The notes under the pieces are model-generated. The model was given only the letters and a program-made list of their open reading frames with translations, searched no databases and was not told the DNA's origin. A DNA stretch of 64,000 bases, from positions 1 to 64,000 of the forward strand of contig CACFNI010000006.1 in assembly GCA_902567765.1 (NCBI GenBank), written 5' to 3'. Shown here in pieces: positions 54,867 through 64,000 of the stretch; the first letter of the stretch is position 1; each line of letters starts with the position of its first letter. Origin of the DNA: an uncultured Pelagibacteraceae bacterium. Lineage in GTDB: Bacteria > Pseudomonadota > Alphaproteobacteria > Pelagibacterales > Pelagibacteraceae. A program made the position numbers and the translations under genes.

Positions 54867-55283
54867 ATGTTAAAGTTAAGATTATCAATGGGAGGAACAA
54901 AAAAAAGACCAGTGTATAAAATAGTTGTTGCCGATAGTAGATTTTCAAGAGATGGAAGATTTATTGAAAAACTTGGTTTTTTTAATCCTTTATTGCCAAA
55001 AGACAAAAAAGAAAGAGTTGGTTTAGAAACAGATAGAATTAAATATTGGTTAGGACAAGGAGCGCAGCCTACAATCAGGGTTGCAAGAATTCTCGGAGAA
55101 AATCAATTAATGCCAATGCCGGCTAAAGGTAACAATCCACTAAAGGCTATACCTAAAAAGGATAGAAAGAAGAAAGATGAAAAAGCTACTTCGGGTGAAC
55201 CATCTAAGGAAGAAGCTAAAAAAGCAGAAGCACCTAAGGAAGAAGCTAAAAAAGCAGAAGCACCTAAGGAAGAAAAAAAATAA
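54867..55283 (+). CDS. rpsP: 30S ribosomal protein S16 with repeat-bearing tail
   Basis: Small-subunit protein bS16. The first 80 residues are canonical ([47 protein letters not shown]). Residues about 90-138 form a Lys/Glu/Ala-rich tail containing two exact copies of a 10-residue unit, [10 protein letters not shown], and part of a third. AAAGGAA precedes the ATG. Such tails are known in alphaproteobacterial S16, but the exact DNA repeat indicates recent expansion. Confidence 0.96.
   Translation: MLKLRLSMGGTKKRPVYKIVVADSRFSRDGRFIEKLGFFNPLLPKDKKERVGLETDRIKYWLGQGAQPTIRVARILGENQLMPMPAKGNNPLKAIPKKDRKKKDEKATSGEPSKEEAKKAEAPKEEAKKAEAPKEEKK
55204..55274 (+). repeat. 30-bp tandem repeat in rpsP
   Basis: Two identical 30-base copies (55204-55233 and 55234-55263) and an 11-base partial third (55264-55274), encoding the [10 protein letters not shown] unit in frame. 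Because the period is a multiple of three, copy number can change without breaking the gene. Confidence 0.95.
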
Positions 55284-55286
55284 TTT

Positions 55287-55973
55287 ATGTGGCAAGTACA
55301 AGTATTTACTCTTTACCCTGAAATTTTCCCAGGTCCATTATCAAAAGGACTTTATGGAAAAGCTTTAGAAAAAAGAAAATGGAATTTAAAAGTTGTAAAT
55401 ATAAGAGATTCTGCTGAGGATAAACATAAAACTGTTGACGACGCTCCTTTTGGTGGAGGAGCAGGAATGCTTTTAAAAGCAGATATTTTAGCAAAGTCTA
55501 TTGATAACAATTTGAAAGATGAAAGTAGAATTTTTTATTTATCCCCAAAAGGTAAAAAATTTGATCAAAAATTTGCAAAAGAACTTGCTAAAGAGAAATC
55601 AATCAATTTAATTTGTGGAAATTTTGAGGGAGTAGATGAAAGAATTTTATCTACAAGAAATATTGAGGAAATAAGTATTGGAGATTTTATTTTATCTGGA
55701 GGTGAGTCAGCTGCTTTTGTGATAATCGACTCAATTTTGAGATTGATACCTGGCGTCCTTGGAAATTGCCTCTCTAAAGAAGATGAAAGCTTTGAAAACG
55801 GACTTTTAGAATATCCCCAGTATACTAAACCACAGATTTGGGAGAAAAAAGGTGTTCCAGATGTATTATTATCTGGAGATCATGCTAAAATTAAAGACTG
55901 GCGTTTGTCTCAATCTGAGGCTATAACACGCGTCCGTAGACCAGATTTATGGGAAAAATATAAAAAGAACTAA
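55287..55973 (+). CDS. trmD: tRNA (guanine-N1)-methyltransferase
   Basis: Methylates G37 of tRNAs, preventing frameshifts. SPOUT trefoil-knot motifs: [12 protein letters not shown] at the N-terminus, [48 protein letters not shown] and PQYTKPQ. The 228 residues are normal. It follows rpsP by 3 bases; the rimM gene that usually stands between them is missing. Confidence 0.96.
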   Translation: MWQVQVFTLYPEIFPGPLSKGLYGKALEKRKWNLKVVNIRDSAEDKHKTVDDAPFGGGAGMLLKADILAKSIDNNLKDESRIFYLSPKGKKFDQKFAKELAKEKSINLICGNFEGVDERILSTRNIEEISIGDFILSGGESAAFVIIDSILRLIPGVLGNCLSKEDESFENGLLEYPQYTKPQIWEKKGVPDVLLSGDHAKIKDWRLSQSEAITRVRRPDLWEKYKKN

Positions 55974-55989
55974 ATTGATAAATACTAGA

Positions 55990-56505
55990 ATGAAAACTAT
56001 AGAAGAAATTAACAGATCAAATGTTAAAAAAATTCAGGCTGAAAAAAAGCTGCCTCAATTTTTTCCAGGAGATATTATCAAAGTAGGAGTTAGAATAACT
56101 GAAGGAAAAAGGGATAGAATTCAATATTTTGAGGGAGTATGTATAGCTAAGAAAAGTCGAGATATTAATTCATCATTTACGGTGAGAAAGATTTCTTTTG
56201 GAGAAGGTGTTGAACGAACTTTTGCTTTGTATAGCCCTATAGTCGACTCTATAAAAGTTATAAGATCTGGAGAGGTTAGAAGAGCTAAATTATATTATTT
56301 AAGAGACAGAACTGGAAAATCTGCGAGAATAGCTGAAAAAATTAGAAAAAATATAGGAATTGAAGTTGATGTTAAAAGTGAAACAGCAGCTGAGGAAAAT
56401 TTACAGCAGACTGAAGTAAAAAATGATATAAAAGAGAATGAGCAAGAGAAAATTAAAGAGGAAACTTCAGAAAATAAAGAAGAAAGTTTAAAAGAAAAAA
56501 AATAA
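55990..56505 (+). CDS. rplS: 50S ribosomal protein L19 with charged tail
   Basis: Large-subunit protein bL19, at the subunit interface. Core motifs: [74 protein letters not shown] choose ATG 55990 rather than TTG 55975, because family members begin with the following helix. After residue about 122 comes an acidic, Glu/Lys-rich tail of about 45 residues not needed for the core fold. Confidence 0.93.
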   Translation: MKTIEEINRSNVKKIQAEKKLPQFFPGDIIKVGVRITEGKRDRIQYFEGVCIAKKSRDINSSFTVRKISFGEGVERTFALYSPIVDSIKVIRSGEVRRAKLYYLRDRTGKSARIAEKIRKNIGIEVDVKSETAAEENLQQTEVKNDIKENEQEKIKEETSENKEESLKEKK

Positions 56506-56515
56506 ATTTTTTTCA

Positions 56516-57919
56516 ATGCCGCATACACTTTACGATAAAATTTGGAATGATCATTTAGTTCATGAACAAGATGACGGCACAGCTTTATTATTTGTTGATC
56601 GACATTTAATACATGAAGTAACAAGCCCACAGGCTTTTGAGGGTTTACGAAATTCAAATAGAACAGTGAGACAACCATCTCTAACTTTAGCAGTAGCGGA
56701 TCATAACGTACCAACTACAGATAGATCAAAAGGAATATCGGACCAAGAGTCAAAAATTCAAGTAGAAACTTTAGAGGCTAATTGCAAGGAATTTGGAATT
56801 AAACTTTTTGGAATGGATGATAAGAGGCAAGGAATAGTACATGTAACAGGTCCAGAGCAAGGTTTTACACAACCAGGGACAGTAATAGTTTGTGGAGACA
56901 GTCATACAGCCACTCACGGTGCATTCGGTTCACTAGCTTTTGGAATTGGAACTTCAGAAGTGGAACATGTTCTTGCAACACAAACATTGGTTCAGAAAAA
57001 AGCAAAAAATTTTAGAATAAATGTTAATGGAAAACTTCCATTAGGAGTAACATCAAAAGATGTTATTTTACAAATTATTGGAAAAATAGGCACAGCTGGT
57101 GGAACAGGTTGTGTAATAGAATATGCAGGAGATTTGATTAGATCTTTAAGCGTAGAGCAAAGAATGACTATTTGTAATATGACGATCGAAGGTGGAGCAC
57201 GAGCTGGGTTAATAGAACCAGATGAAAAAATATTTAATTATTTAAAAGGGAGACCTATGTCGCCTAAAGGCGAAACTTGGGATAAAGCAGTTGAAGTTTG
57301 GAGTAATTTAAATTCAGATAATGGTTCTCATTTTGACAAAGAAGTAAGTTTAACTGCAGAGGAAATTATTCCAATGGTTACTTGGGGCACCTCTCCCCAA
57401 GATGTTATAACAATTGAAGGAAAGGTTCCAAATCCAAATACAGAAAAAGATCTTGATAAGAAAAATTCAATTGAAAGATCTTTAAAGTATATGGGTTTGA
57501 AGCCAGATACACTAGCAAAGGATATAAAAATTGATAAAGTTTTCATTGGAAGTTGTACAAATGGAAGAATTGAGGATTTAAGAGAAGCTGCGAAAATATT
57601 AAAGAATAAAAAAAAAGCTTCCCATGTTCATGCCATGGTAGTTCCAGGATCAGGTTTAGTTAAACAACAAGCAGAGCAAGAAGGTTTAGATAAAATTTTT
57701 ATAAACTCAGGTTTTGAATGGAGAGAACCTGGTTGTTCTATGTGTTTAGCAATGAATGCAGATAAATTAAAGCCTGAAGAAAGATGTGCATCTACCTCTA
57801 ATAGGAATTTTGAAGGAAGACAAGGCAGAGGAGGCAGAACACATTTAGTAAGTCCAGGCATGGCTGCAGCTGCAGCGATATCTGGCAATTTAGACGACGT
57901 TAGAAAGTATCAAAATTAA
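56516..57919 (+). CDS. leuC: 3-isopropylmalate dehydratase large subunit
   Basis: Aconitase-family [4Fe-4S] enzyme of leucine synthesis. Cluster cysteines in FIGSCTNGR near residue 345 and [11 protein letters not shown] near 405-415; N-terminal [11 protein letters not shown] and [13 protein letters not shown]. The 467 residues are normal. It lies 10 bases after rplS, so ribosomal and leucine genes may share transcription. Followed immediately by leuD. Confidence 0.96.
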   Translation: MPHTLYDKIWNDHLVHEQDDGTALLFVDRHLIHEVTSPQAFEGLRNSNRTVRQPSLTLAVADHNVPTTDRSKGISDQESKIQVETLEANCKEFGIKLFGMDDKRQGIVHVTGPEQGFTQPGTVIVCGDSHTATHGAFGSLAFGIGTSEVEHVLATQTLVQKKAKNFRINVNGKLPLGVTSKDVILQIIGKIGTAGGTGCVIEYAGDLIRSLSVEQRMTICNMTIEGGARAGLIEPDEKIFNYLKGRPMSPKGETWDKAVEVWSNLNSDNGSHFDKEVSLTAEEIIPMVTWGTSPQDVITIEGKVPNPNTEKDLDKKNSIERSLKYMGLKPDTLAKDIKIDKVFIGSCTNGRIEDLREAAKILKNKKKASHVHAMVVPGSGLVKQQAEQEGLDKIFINSGFEWREPGCSMCLAMNADKLKPEERCASTSNRNFEGRQGRGGRTHLVSPGMAAAAAISGNLDDVRKYQN

Positions 57920-58525
57920 ATGCAAAAGTTTATTTCTCTAAAAAGTATTCCAACATATTTACCACTTGTAAATATAGATACAGATATGATTATACCAAAA
58001 CAGTTTTTAAAAACGATCAAAAGAACAGGTTTAGGAAAAAATCTTTTTTTTGAATTAAGATATGATGAAAAAGGAAAAGAAATTCCAGACTTTATCTTAA
58101 ACAAAAAACCATTTTGTAATTCGAACATATTAATCACAGGAAAAAATTTTGGGTGTGGTTCTTCTAGGGAACACGCACCTTGGGCACTATTAGACTTTGG
58201 AATAACTTGTATTATTAGTTCTAGTTACGCTGACATTTTTTATAATAACTGTTTTAAAAATGGAATTTTACCGATTGTTTTAAACGAGGATAAAATTAAA
58301 GAAATATCAGAATATTCAAATAGAAAAGAGGAAATTTCAGTCAACTTAGCAGATCAAAAAATTATATATGGAAATAACGAAATTTCATTTGAGATAGACC
58401 CATTTAAAAAAAAATGTTTACTAGAGGGTTTAGATGACATTGCCTTATCTCTTGAAAAATCTGAAAAAATAAAATCCTTCGAAAATAAAATTAAAAATCA
58501 AAGGCCGTGGATATTTAATGATTAA
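57920..58525 (+). CDS. leuD: 3-isopropylmalate dehydratase small subunit
   Basis: Swivel subunit of LeuCD. Landmarks: [15 protein letters not shown] near residues 17-31, [17 protein letters not shown] near 74-90, [20 protein letters not shown] near 98-117. The 201 residues fit. It starts right after the leuC stop and overlaps leuB by 8 bases. Confidence 0.96.
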   Translation: MQKFISLKSIPTYLPLVNIDTDMIIPKQFLKTIKRTGLGKNLFFELRYDEKGKEIPDFILNKKPFCNSNILITGKNFGCGSSREHAPWALLDFGITCIISSSYADIFYNNCFKNGILPIVLNEDKIKEISEYSNRKEEISVNLADQKIIYGNNEISFEIDPFKKKCLLEGLDDIALSLEKSEKIKSFENKIKNQRPWIFND

Positions 58526-59624
58526 AGTAAAAAAAAGAAAAATTTTACTTTTACCTGGGGATGGAATTGGTCCTGAAGTAATAAATGAGGTTAAAAAAGT
58601 TATCAAATGGCTTAACTCAAAAAAGTCTCTAGATTTTGAAATTGATGAAGATTTAGCAGGAGGAGCTTCTTATGACAAGCATGGAACACCAATAACTGAT
58701 GAAGTGTTTTACAAAGCTCTTGAGAGTGAAGTTGTCATGTTAGGAGCAGTAGGTGGACCCAAATGGGATAATCTAGAATTTTCAAAAAAACCTGAGAGAG
58801 CATTATTGAAATTAAGAAAAGAGTTAAAATTATTTGCAAACTTAAGACCTGCAATATGTTTTAAACAATTGGTTGATGCATCTACTCTTAAACCTGAAAT
58901 TGTCTCTGGCTTAGATATAATGATTGTAAGAGAATTAACAGGAGGAATATATTTTGGAGAACCAAGGGGAATTAAACCTATAGATAATGGAGAAAGAAAA
59001 GGCATTAATACTCATACTTACACTAGCAGTGAAATTATTAGAGTAGCAAGAGTTGCTTTTGATTTAGCTAAAAAAAGATCAAATAGGGTTACTTCATGTG
59101 AAAAATCTAATGTTATGGAGGCAGGACAACTTTGGAAAGAAGAGGTTCAAACTTTACACGATGCAGAATACAAAGAAGTAGAACTAAATCATATGTTAGC
59201 AGATAACTGTTCTATGCAATTATTAAGAAATCCAAAACAATTTGATGTGATAGTAACTGATAATCTCTTCGGAGATATGCTTTCTGACCAAGCATCAATG
59301 TTAACAGGGTCCTTAGGACTTTTGCCATCAGCATCACTTGGTGCAAAAAATAAAGATGGTGAAATGAGAGCAATGTATGAACCAATACATGGTTCTGCTC
59401 CGGATATAGCAGGAAAAGGATTGGCAAATCCAATTGCAACAATTTTAAGTTTTGCAATGGCACTAAGATATTCTCTAAATTTGGATAAAGAAGCAGATAA
59501 TCTTGAAAAAGCGGTCCAAGATGTGCTTAATGAGGGTTTAAGAACAAAAGATATAGTAGCAAAGGGAAAAAAAGAAGTATCCACTGTTCAAATGGGGGAT
59601 GCGATTATTTCAAAATTGAAATAA
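58518..59624 (+). CDS. leuB: 3-isopropylmalate dehydrogenase
   Basis: Oxidative decarboxylation of 3-isopropylmalate. [11 protein letters not shown] at the N-terminus, [36 protein letters not shown]-like [13 protein letters not shown], and [30 protein letters not shown] near residues 247-276, which carries the Mg-binding aspartates. 368 residues, complete. Last leu gene; dmdC begins 25 bases later on the same strand. Confidence 0.96.
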   Translation: MIKVKKRKILLLPGDGIGPEVINEVKKVIKWLNSKKSLDFEIDEDLAGGASYDKHGTPITDEVFYKALESEVVMLGAVGGPKWDNLEFSKKPERALLKLRKELKLFANLRPAICFKQLVDASTLKPEIVSGLDIMIVRELTGGIYFGEPRGIKPIDNGERKGINTHTYTSSEIIRVARVAFDLAKKRSNRVTSCEKSNVMEAGQLWKEEVQTLHDAEYKEVELNHMLADNCSMQLLRNPKQFDVIVTDNLFGDMLSDQASMLTGSLGLLPSASLGAKNKDGEMRAMYEPIHGSAPDIAGKGLANPIATILSFAMALRYSLNLDKEADNLEKAVQDVLNEGLRTKDIVAKGKKEVSTVQMGDAIISKLK

Positions 59625-59649
59625 TTTGTATTTTAATTAAAATAGGATT

Positions 59650-61416
59650 ATGCCAACTTATAATGCACCAGTCGAAGATATGCTTTTTTTATATGAAAAG
59701 CTAAGAGATAACAAAAATTACAATGAGATTGATAAATATAAAGAGGTCACAACTGATCTTGTAAAAAATATTTTAGATGAGGCAGCAAAAATTAATCAAA
59801 ATTTAATTTTACCTCTAGCAAAAGCTGGAGATGAAAATCCGACAGTATTAGAAAATGGTGTTGTAAGGACACCTCCTGGTTATAAAGAGGCATATAAAAA
59901 ATTTATAGAAGATGGCTGGACATCATTATCTTGTGATCCAAAATATGGTGGACAAGGTATGCCAAAAACTGTGAGCGCATTTTTTGATGAAATGTTATCA
60001 TCAGCCAGCTTAGCGTTTAAGCTCTATAGTGAACTAACGCTTGGTGCTTACAATTGTATTCATCACCATGCTACAGATGAAATTAAAAATAAATATCTTC
60101 CAAAAATGGTTGAAGGTAAATGGAGTGGGACAATGTGTTTAACTGAACCAGTATGTGGAACAGACTTAGGTTTACTTAAGACAAAAGCAGTAGAGCAATC
60201 AGATGGAACGTATAAAATTACAGGTCAAAAAATATTTATTACATCAGGCGATCATGATTTAACAGAAAATATTATTCATTTAGTAATTGCAAGAGCATCA
60301 GACTCACCTAATGGCACTAAAGGAATTAGTTTATTTTTAGTTCCAAAATTTATTGTCAAAGAGGATGGATCGATCGACACAAGAAATGGAATATCGACTG
60401 GTTCAATAGAAACTAAAATGGGAATTAAAGGTTCAGCAACATGTGTTTTAAATTTTGATGAAGCAAAGGGATATATGATTGGTCCTAAAAATAAAGGATT
60501 GAGCCAAATGTTTACAATGATGAATTTAGAGAGAATTGTAGTTGGAATCCAAGGCCTAGGTATTTCTGAAATTGCTTATCAAAACTCATTGATCTATGCA
60601 AAAGAAAGAAAGCAGGGAAAAAGCACAAAAAATCAGTCACCAAATGGAAACGCAGACTTAATTATTGAGCATGCAGATATAAGAAAAACTTTGTTAAATA
60701 TGAAATCTATTATTGAGGGAGAGAGAGCGTTGTGCTTTTGGTTATCGCAACAAACAGAAGTAAGTTTAAACCATAGCGACCACAAAATAAAACAAGACGC
60801 TACAGATATGGTTTCATTAATGACACCTGTTGTTAAATCATTATTTTCAGATTTAGGGATGGAAATTACAAGTGATGCAATGCAAATATATGGAGGGTAT
60901 GGATACACTAAAGATCAAGGTATTGAACAATTATATAGGGATAATAGAATAACTCCTATATATGAAGGAACTAATTCCGTTCAAGCAATAGATTTGGTAT
61001 TCAGAAAACTGGTTAATCAAAATGGAGATATAATTGATAAGTATATTAGTATGATTAGAGGTGATTTAAATAAAAATAATAAAGATTTAAGTTCTTTTGT
61101 TGCTAAGTTAGAAATTTACATTGATAAATTAAGCAAATTTTCAACTTGGATGAAAGATAAAATAAAAACCTCAAAAGATGATGCAAATGCCGCGTCAAAT
61201 GATTATTTGAGAGTTCTTGGCTATGTTGCAATTGGTTATTCGTGGTTAAAAGTTTTAGAGGTGAGCTATAAAGACTATTCAAATAATAAAGATTTTTATG
61301 AGGACAAAATTCAAACAGCAAATTTCTATTTTAATAGAGTTTTACCTAGAGTAGAAAGCCATTATTTATCTGCAACAACAGGCAGTAAATATATAATGGA
61401 TTTTAAATTTAATTAA
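59650..61416 (+). CDS. dmdC: 3-methylthiopropionyl-CoA dehydrogenase DmdC
   Basis: Acyl-CoA dehydrogenase-family flavoprotein; DmdC oxidises 3-methylthiopropionyl-CoA to methylthioacryloyl-CoA in the DMSP demethylation pathway. The 588-residue long form is correct for DmdC. Motifs: YNAPVEDMLF at the N-terminus, MCLTEPVCGTDLGLLKT, KIFITSGDHDLTENIIHLVIAR, and the catalytic glutamate in PIYEGTNSVQAIDLVFRKL near residues 436-454. The DmdC call, against a generic acyl-CoA dehydrogenase, depends on the following dmdB and dmdA. Confidence 0.88.
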   Translation: MPTYNAPVEDMLFLYEKLRDNKNYNEIDKYKEVTTDLVKNILDEAAKINQNLILPLAKAGDENPTVLENGVVRTPPGYKEAYKKFIEDGWTSLSCDPKYGGQGMPKTVSAFFDEMLSSASLAFKLYSELTLGAYNCIHHHATDEIKNKYLPKMVEGKWSGTMCLTEPVCGTDLGLLKTKAVEQSDGTYKITGQKIFITSGDHDLTENIIHLVIARASDSPNGTKGISLFLVPKFIVKEDGSIDTRNGISTGSIETKMGIKGSATCVLNFDEAKGYMIGPKNKGLSQMFTMMNLERIVVGIQGLGISEIAYQNSLIYAKERKQGKSTKNQSPNGNADLIIEHADIRKTLLNMKSIIEGERALCFWLSQQTEVSLNHSDHKIKQDATDMVSLMTPVVKSLFSDLGMEITSDAMQIYGGYGYTKDQGIEQLYRDNRITPIYEGTNSVQAIDLVFRKLVNQNGDIIDKYISMIRGDLNKNNKDLSSFVAKLEIYIDKLSKFSTWMKDKIKTSKDDANAASNDYLRVLGYVAIGYSWLKVLEVSYKDYSNNKDFYEDKIQTANFYFNRVLPRVESHYLSATTGSKYIMDFKFN

Positions 61417-61420
61417 AGAA

Positions 61421-63049
61421 ATGAGCCATTACGAGAAAAATTTAGACAAAAATAATGCAAATTTTGTTCCGTTAACACCTCTATCTTTTTTACAAAGAGC
61501 CAAAGATATTTATCCTAATTATGAAGCAATAGTTTATGAGGATAGAAAATATACTTGGAGCGAGGTATATAAAAGATGTGTAAAATTTGCTAGCGCACTA
61601 AATAAAATTGGTATTTCCAAAGGTGATACAGTTTCCTTTTTAGCTTTCAATACTCCAGAAATATTTGAAGCTCATTACTCTGTATCAATGACAGGAGGGG
61701 TATTAAATACAATTAATATTAGGTTAGATGCTAAGACAATTGCATATATTTTAAATCATAGTGATGCTAAAGTTTTAGTTGTTGATAGACAATTGCACTT
61801 GGAGGTAAAAAAAGCATTAAGCACTCTAAAAAAAAAAATTATAATAATTGATATAAACGATAAATTTGCTGATCAATCGAAACTAGAAAAAATTGGAGAC
61901 TTAGAATATGAGGAATTTTTAAATACTGGTGATGAAAATTTTAATTGGAAAATGCCAGATGATGAGTGGCAAGCAATCTCATTAAGTTACACTTCAGGGA
62001 CAACAGGCAACCCTAAAGGAGTTGTTTATCATCACAGAGGAGCTTATTTAATGTCAACAGGTAGCGCAACTGCATGGAATATGCCAAATCGATTAAATTT
62101 TTTGACAGTTGTCCCAATGTTTCACTGTAATGGATGGTGCTATCCATGGACAGTACCAATGCTTAATGGAAGAACAATTTGTCTTAGAGCTATAGATATT
62201 AAAAAAATTTTTGAACTTATAGATAAATATAATGTATCTCATTTTGGTGGGGCTCCTATAGTATTGAATATGATAACAGGTGCACCAGAAAGTGAGCGTA
62301 AAAAACTTAAAAATAAAGTTTACGTATTAACAGCTGGCGCTCCACCCCCAAGTATTATATTTAAAAAAATGAAAAGTCTTGGATTTGAAGTAATGCATGT
62401 TTATGGGTTAACTGAAACTTATGGACATGTAACACAATGTGCTTGGAACGAGGAATGGAACAGTTTAGATGAAGAAAAGCAAAATGAAATAAAAGCTAGG
62501 CAAGGAGTTAGATATCCGAATACAGAAGGTGTTACAATTATGAATCCAGAGACAATGAAGGAAGTTCCAAGAGATGGAAAAACTATAGGTGAAATAATGA
62601 TTAGAGGAAATGTAGTTATGAAAGGGTATTTTAAGGATAAGGAAGCTACAGAAAAAGCTATGAAAAATGGTTGGTTTCATACCGGTGATTTAGCAGTTAT
62701 GCATCCTGATGGTTATGCAAAGATACAAGATAGATCTAAAGATATAATTATTTCAGGCGGTGAAAATATTTCATCAATTGAAATAGAAAATACCTTAGCA
62801 AAGCATCCATCAGTATCTATAGCAGCTGTGGTTGCAAAACCAGATGAAAAATGGGGTGAGGTACCCTGTGCTTTTATAGAAATGGTTAAGGACAAGCCAG
62901 TCACAGAAAGAGAATTAATAAATTTTTGTAAAGAGACCCTTGCAGGTTTTAAAGTTCCAAAAAAAGTTGAATTTTGTGAATTACCTAAAACATCAACAGG
63001 AAAAATCCAAAAATTTGAGTTAAGAAAAAAGGCCAAGGAGTTAAACTGA
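61421..63049 (+). CDS. dmdB: 3-methylthiopropionyl-CoA ligase DmdB
   Basis: Acyl-CoA synthetase of the ANL superfamily; DmdB activates methylthiopropionate (made by DmdA) to its CoA ester. P-loop LSYTSGTTGNPKGVVYHHRG near residues 188-207, FHCNGWCYPWTVPMLNG, VYGLTETYGHV, GWFHTGDLAVMHPDGYAKI, and the catalytic lysine in KTSTGKIQKFELRKKAKEL at the C-terminus. 542 residues, complete. It starts 4 bases after dmdC and its stop overlaps the presumed CTG start of the next gene. Confidence 0.88.
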   Translation: MSHYEKNLDKNNANFVPLTPLSFLQRAKDIYPNYEAIVYEDRKYTWSEVYKRCVKFASALNKIGISKGDTVSFLAFNTPEIFEAHYSVSMTGGVLNTINIRLDAKTIAYILNHSDAKVLVVDRQLHLEVKKALSTLKKKIIIIDINDKFADQSKLEKIGDLEYEEFLNTGDENFNWKMPDDEWQAISLSYTSGTTGNPKGVVYHHRGAYLMSTGSATAWNMPNRLNFLTVVPMFHCNGWCYPWTVPMLNGRTICLRAIDIKKIFELIDKYNVSHFGGAPIVLNMITGAPESERKKLKNKVYVLTAGAPPPSIIFKKMKSLGFEVMHVYGLTETYGHVTQCAWNEEWNSLDEEKQNEIKARQGVRYPNTEGVTIMNPETMKEVPRDGKTIGEIMIRGNVVMKGYFKDKEATEKAMKNGWFHTGDLAVMHPDGYAKIQDRSKDIIISGGENISSIEIENTLAKHPSVSIAAVVAKPDEKWGEVPCAFIEMVKDKPVTERELINFCKETLAGFKVPKKVEFCELPKTSTGKIQKFELRKKAKELN

Positions 63050-63822
63050 ATTTAAACGTCGATAATAAAGACGTATTCATATCTACTAGTGGTATGGATA
63101 TTGATCCAAAAAAGCCATCAATACTTTTGATGCATGGAAGTGGACTTACGCACATAGTTTGGTCCCTACATGAACAGTTTTATTCAGCTAATGGATTTAA
63201 TGTTTTGTCAGTAGACTTACCTGGTCATGGGGACTCAGAGGGACCTTCGTTAAAATCAATAGAAGAAATATCTGACTGGATAAAATCCCTAATCGGTACT
63301 TTGGATATTGCCAAAATTATAGTTGTAGGACATTCTCAAGGAACCTTAGTAGGAATTGACTTTGCTTCTAGATATCCCAAACTGATTGATAAGTTGGTTT
63401 TAGTTGCTGGATCAAATAAAATGCCCGTAAATAAAGACCTAATAGATTTAGCGGAAGCTGGAGATGAAAAAGCAGTTTTGTTAATGATGAAATGGGGCTA
63501 TGAAGGGTCCAAAGCTTTCATTGGAGGTAACCCTGTAAAAAAAATAGTAAATTCTTCAAGAGCAATCCGCGAAATATTAGCAGTAGACTTAAATGCCTGC
63601 AATAACTATAAGGATGGCGAAAATGCAATTAAAAAAATTAATTGTTCAACTTTGTGCATTTTTGGAGATCTAGATAAAATGGTACCAGTTAAAGTAGGAA
63701 TTAAAATGTCAGAGCAGATAAAAAATTGTGAAACGAAAATAATCTCAGATTGTGGCCATATGATAATTTTTGAAAAAGCATTTGAAATGAGAAAATTAGT
63801 AAAAGATTTTTTAGCTAAATAG
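63046..63822 (+). CDS. Alpha/beta hydrolase embedded in the DMSP operon (likely CTG start)
   Basis: Alpha/beta hydrolase with oxyanion-loop HGSG, nucleophile in VVGHSQGTLVG, acid in FGDLDKMVP and base in DCGHMI. The first ATG (63094) would cut off a natural N-terminal strand, NLNVDNKDVFISTSG, that is open and well formed upstream. CTG 63046 restores it; it overlaps the dmdB stop as CTGA, and AAGGAG (63035-63040) lies 5 bases before it. This is unusual but fits better than the ATG. The gene sits between dmdB and dmdA, so a role in the DMSP pathway, such as a thioesterase-like step, is possible; the reaction is unknown. Confidence 0.8.
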   Translation: MNLNVDNKDVFISTSGMDIDPKKPSILLMHGSGLTHIVWSLHEQFYSANGFNVLSVDLPGHGDSEGPSLKSIEEISDWIKSLIGTLDIAKIIVVGHSQGTLVGIDFASRYPKLIDKLVLVAGSNKMPVNKDLIDLAEAGDEKAVLLMMKWGYEGSKAFIGGNPVKKIVNSSRAIREILAVDLNACNNYKDGENAIKKINCSTLCIFGDLDKMVPVKVGIKMSEQIKNCETKIISDCGHMIIFEKAFEMRKLVKDFLAK

Positions 63823-63827
63823 TATAA

Positions 63828-64000
63828 ATGAAAAATTTTCCAATTGTAAAATCGAGACGATTAAGAAGTACGCCTTATACTGATAGAATAGAGGCTCATG
63901 GGGTGAGTAGTTATACTGTTTATAACCATATGTTACTACCATCATCATTTAAATCTTTAGAATTTGACTACCATCATTTAAAAGAATTTGTACAAGTGTG
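63828..64000 (+). CDS. dmdA: Dimethylsulfoniopropionate demethylase DmdA (3' end outside window)
   Basis: Start of a GcvT-like THF-dependent DMSP demethylase. The 57 visible residues ([20 protein letters not shown], then [13 protein letters not shown] and HHLKEFVQV) match the DmdA N-terminus as I recall it, and the upstream dmdB and dmdC support it. It begins 5 bases after the hydrolase stop and runs off the window edge. DmdA transfers a methyl group from DMSP to tetrahydrofolate, giving methylthiopropionate. Confidence 0.85.
   Translation, partial: MKNFPIVKSRRLRSTPYTDRIEAHGVSSYTVYNHMLLPSSFKSLEFDYHHLKEFVQV

Noticed and set aside
55975-55989. TTG start for rplS
   Set aside because: ATG 55990 fits L19 homologues better and needs no rare start.
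1-64000. Insertion sequences, prophage, CRISPR arrays or defence islands
   Set aside because: No transposase, integrase, long direct repeats or Cas-like gene were found; gene order is core alphaproteobacterial throughout.

Overview
The window is a strongly AT-rich, extremely compact bacterial chromosome segment with about 75 protein genes, one tRNA and no mobile DNA. The best reading is a marine SAR11 alphaproteobacterium (Candidatus Pelagibacter or a close relative). Reasons: lysine- and asparagine-rich proteins, near-zero spacers, alphaproteobacterial gene order (ppsR-maf-aroE-coaE-dnaQ; hslUV divergent from hisBHAFE; ffh-rpsP-trmD-rplS-leuCDB), and a DMSP demethylation cluster whose dmdA is cut by the right edge.

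Layout. 1-5.2 kb: PPDK regulator (cut at the left edge), maf, aroE, coaE, dnaQ, then secB and fxsA on the other strand, Tim44-like and Smr proteins. 5.2-11.4 kb: hslVU facing away from a histidine operon (hisB-H-A-F-E) that continues into an unknown membrane-anchored protein, a HIT protein and a GNAT acetyltransferase. 11.4-16.4 kb: lolA, ftsK, a divergent UbiH-type monooxygenase, a LON-domain protein, tRNA-Gly with a clear promoter, and a pterin dehydratase. 16.3-25.9 kb: purH, a heparinase-like protein, rpe, a membrane protein, then an acetate module: Na+/solute symporter with its small DUF4212 partner, a frameshifted conserved gene, and acetyl-CoA synthetase with a very basic N-terminal tail. 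25.9-36.2 kb: tsaD, hemCD, mscS, yggT, folD, psiE-like, argG, IalB-like, aldo/keto reductase, BI-1-like, DUF2794, septation protein A and hspQ.

36.2-51.6 kb: an unexplained long hairpin, the ccmCDEFGH cytochrome c maturation genes, a PagL-like lipid A deacylase, then a catabolic-looking block: two tandem FMN 2-hydroxyacid dehydrogenases, an aminotransferase, a GlcD-like FAD oxidase, a complete TRAP transporter (dctP, terminator, dctQ, dctM), an amidase, a 59-residue membrane protein and an alpha/beta hydrolase. 51.6-64 kb: ftsY and dapF on the minus strand, a structured leader followed by ffh-rpsP-trmD-rplS (rimM missing from its usual place), leuCDB, then dmdC, dmdB, an alpha/beta hydrolase that seems to start at CTG, and the start of dmdA.

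The most interesting signals are the ffh leader RNA (53371-53494), the 18-bp G.U-containing hairpin between hspQ and ccmC (36275-36339), the gene interrupted at a nine-A run (22976-22984), the hydrolase embedded in the DMSP operon, and the TRAP/2-hydroxyacid block. No intergenic stretch exceeds 300 bases; the longest (36209-36391) is described. Function calls rest on recognised motifs and gene order; no database search was possible.
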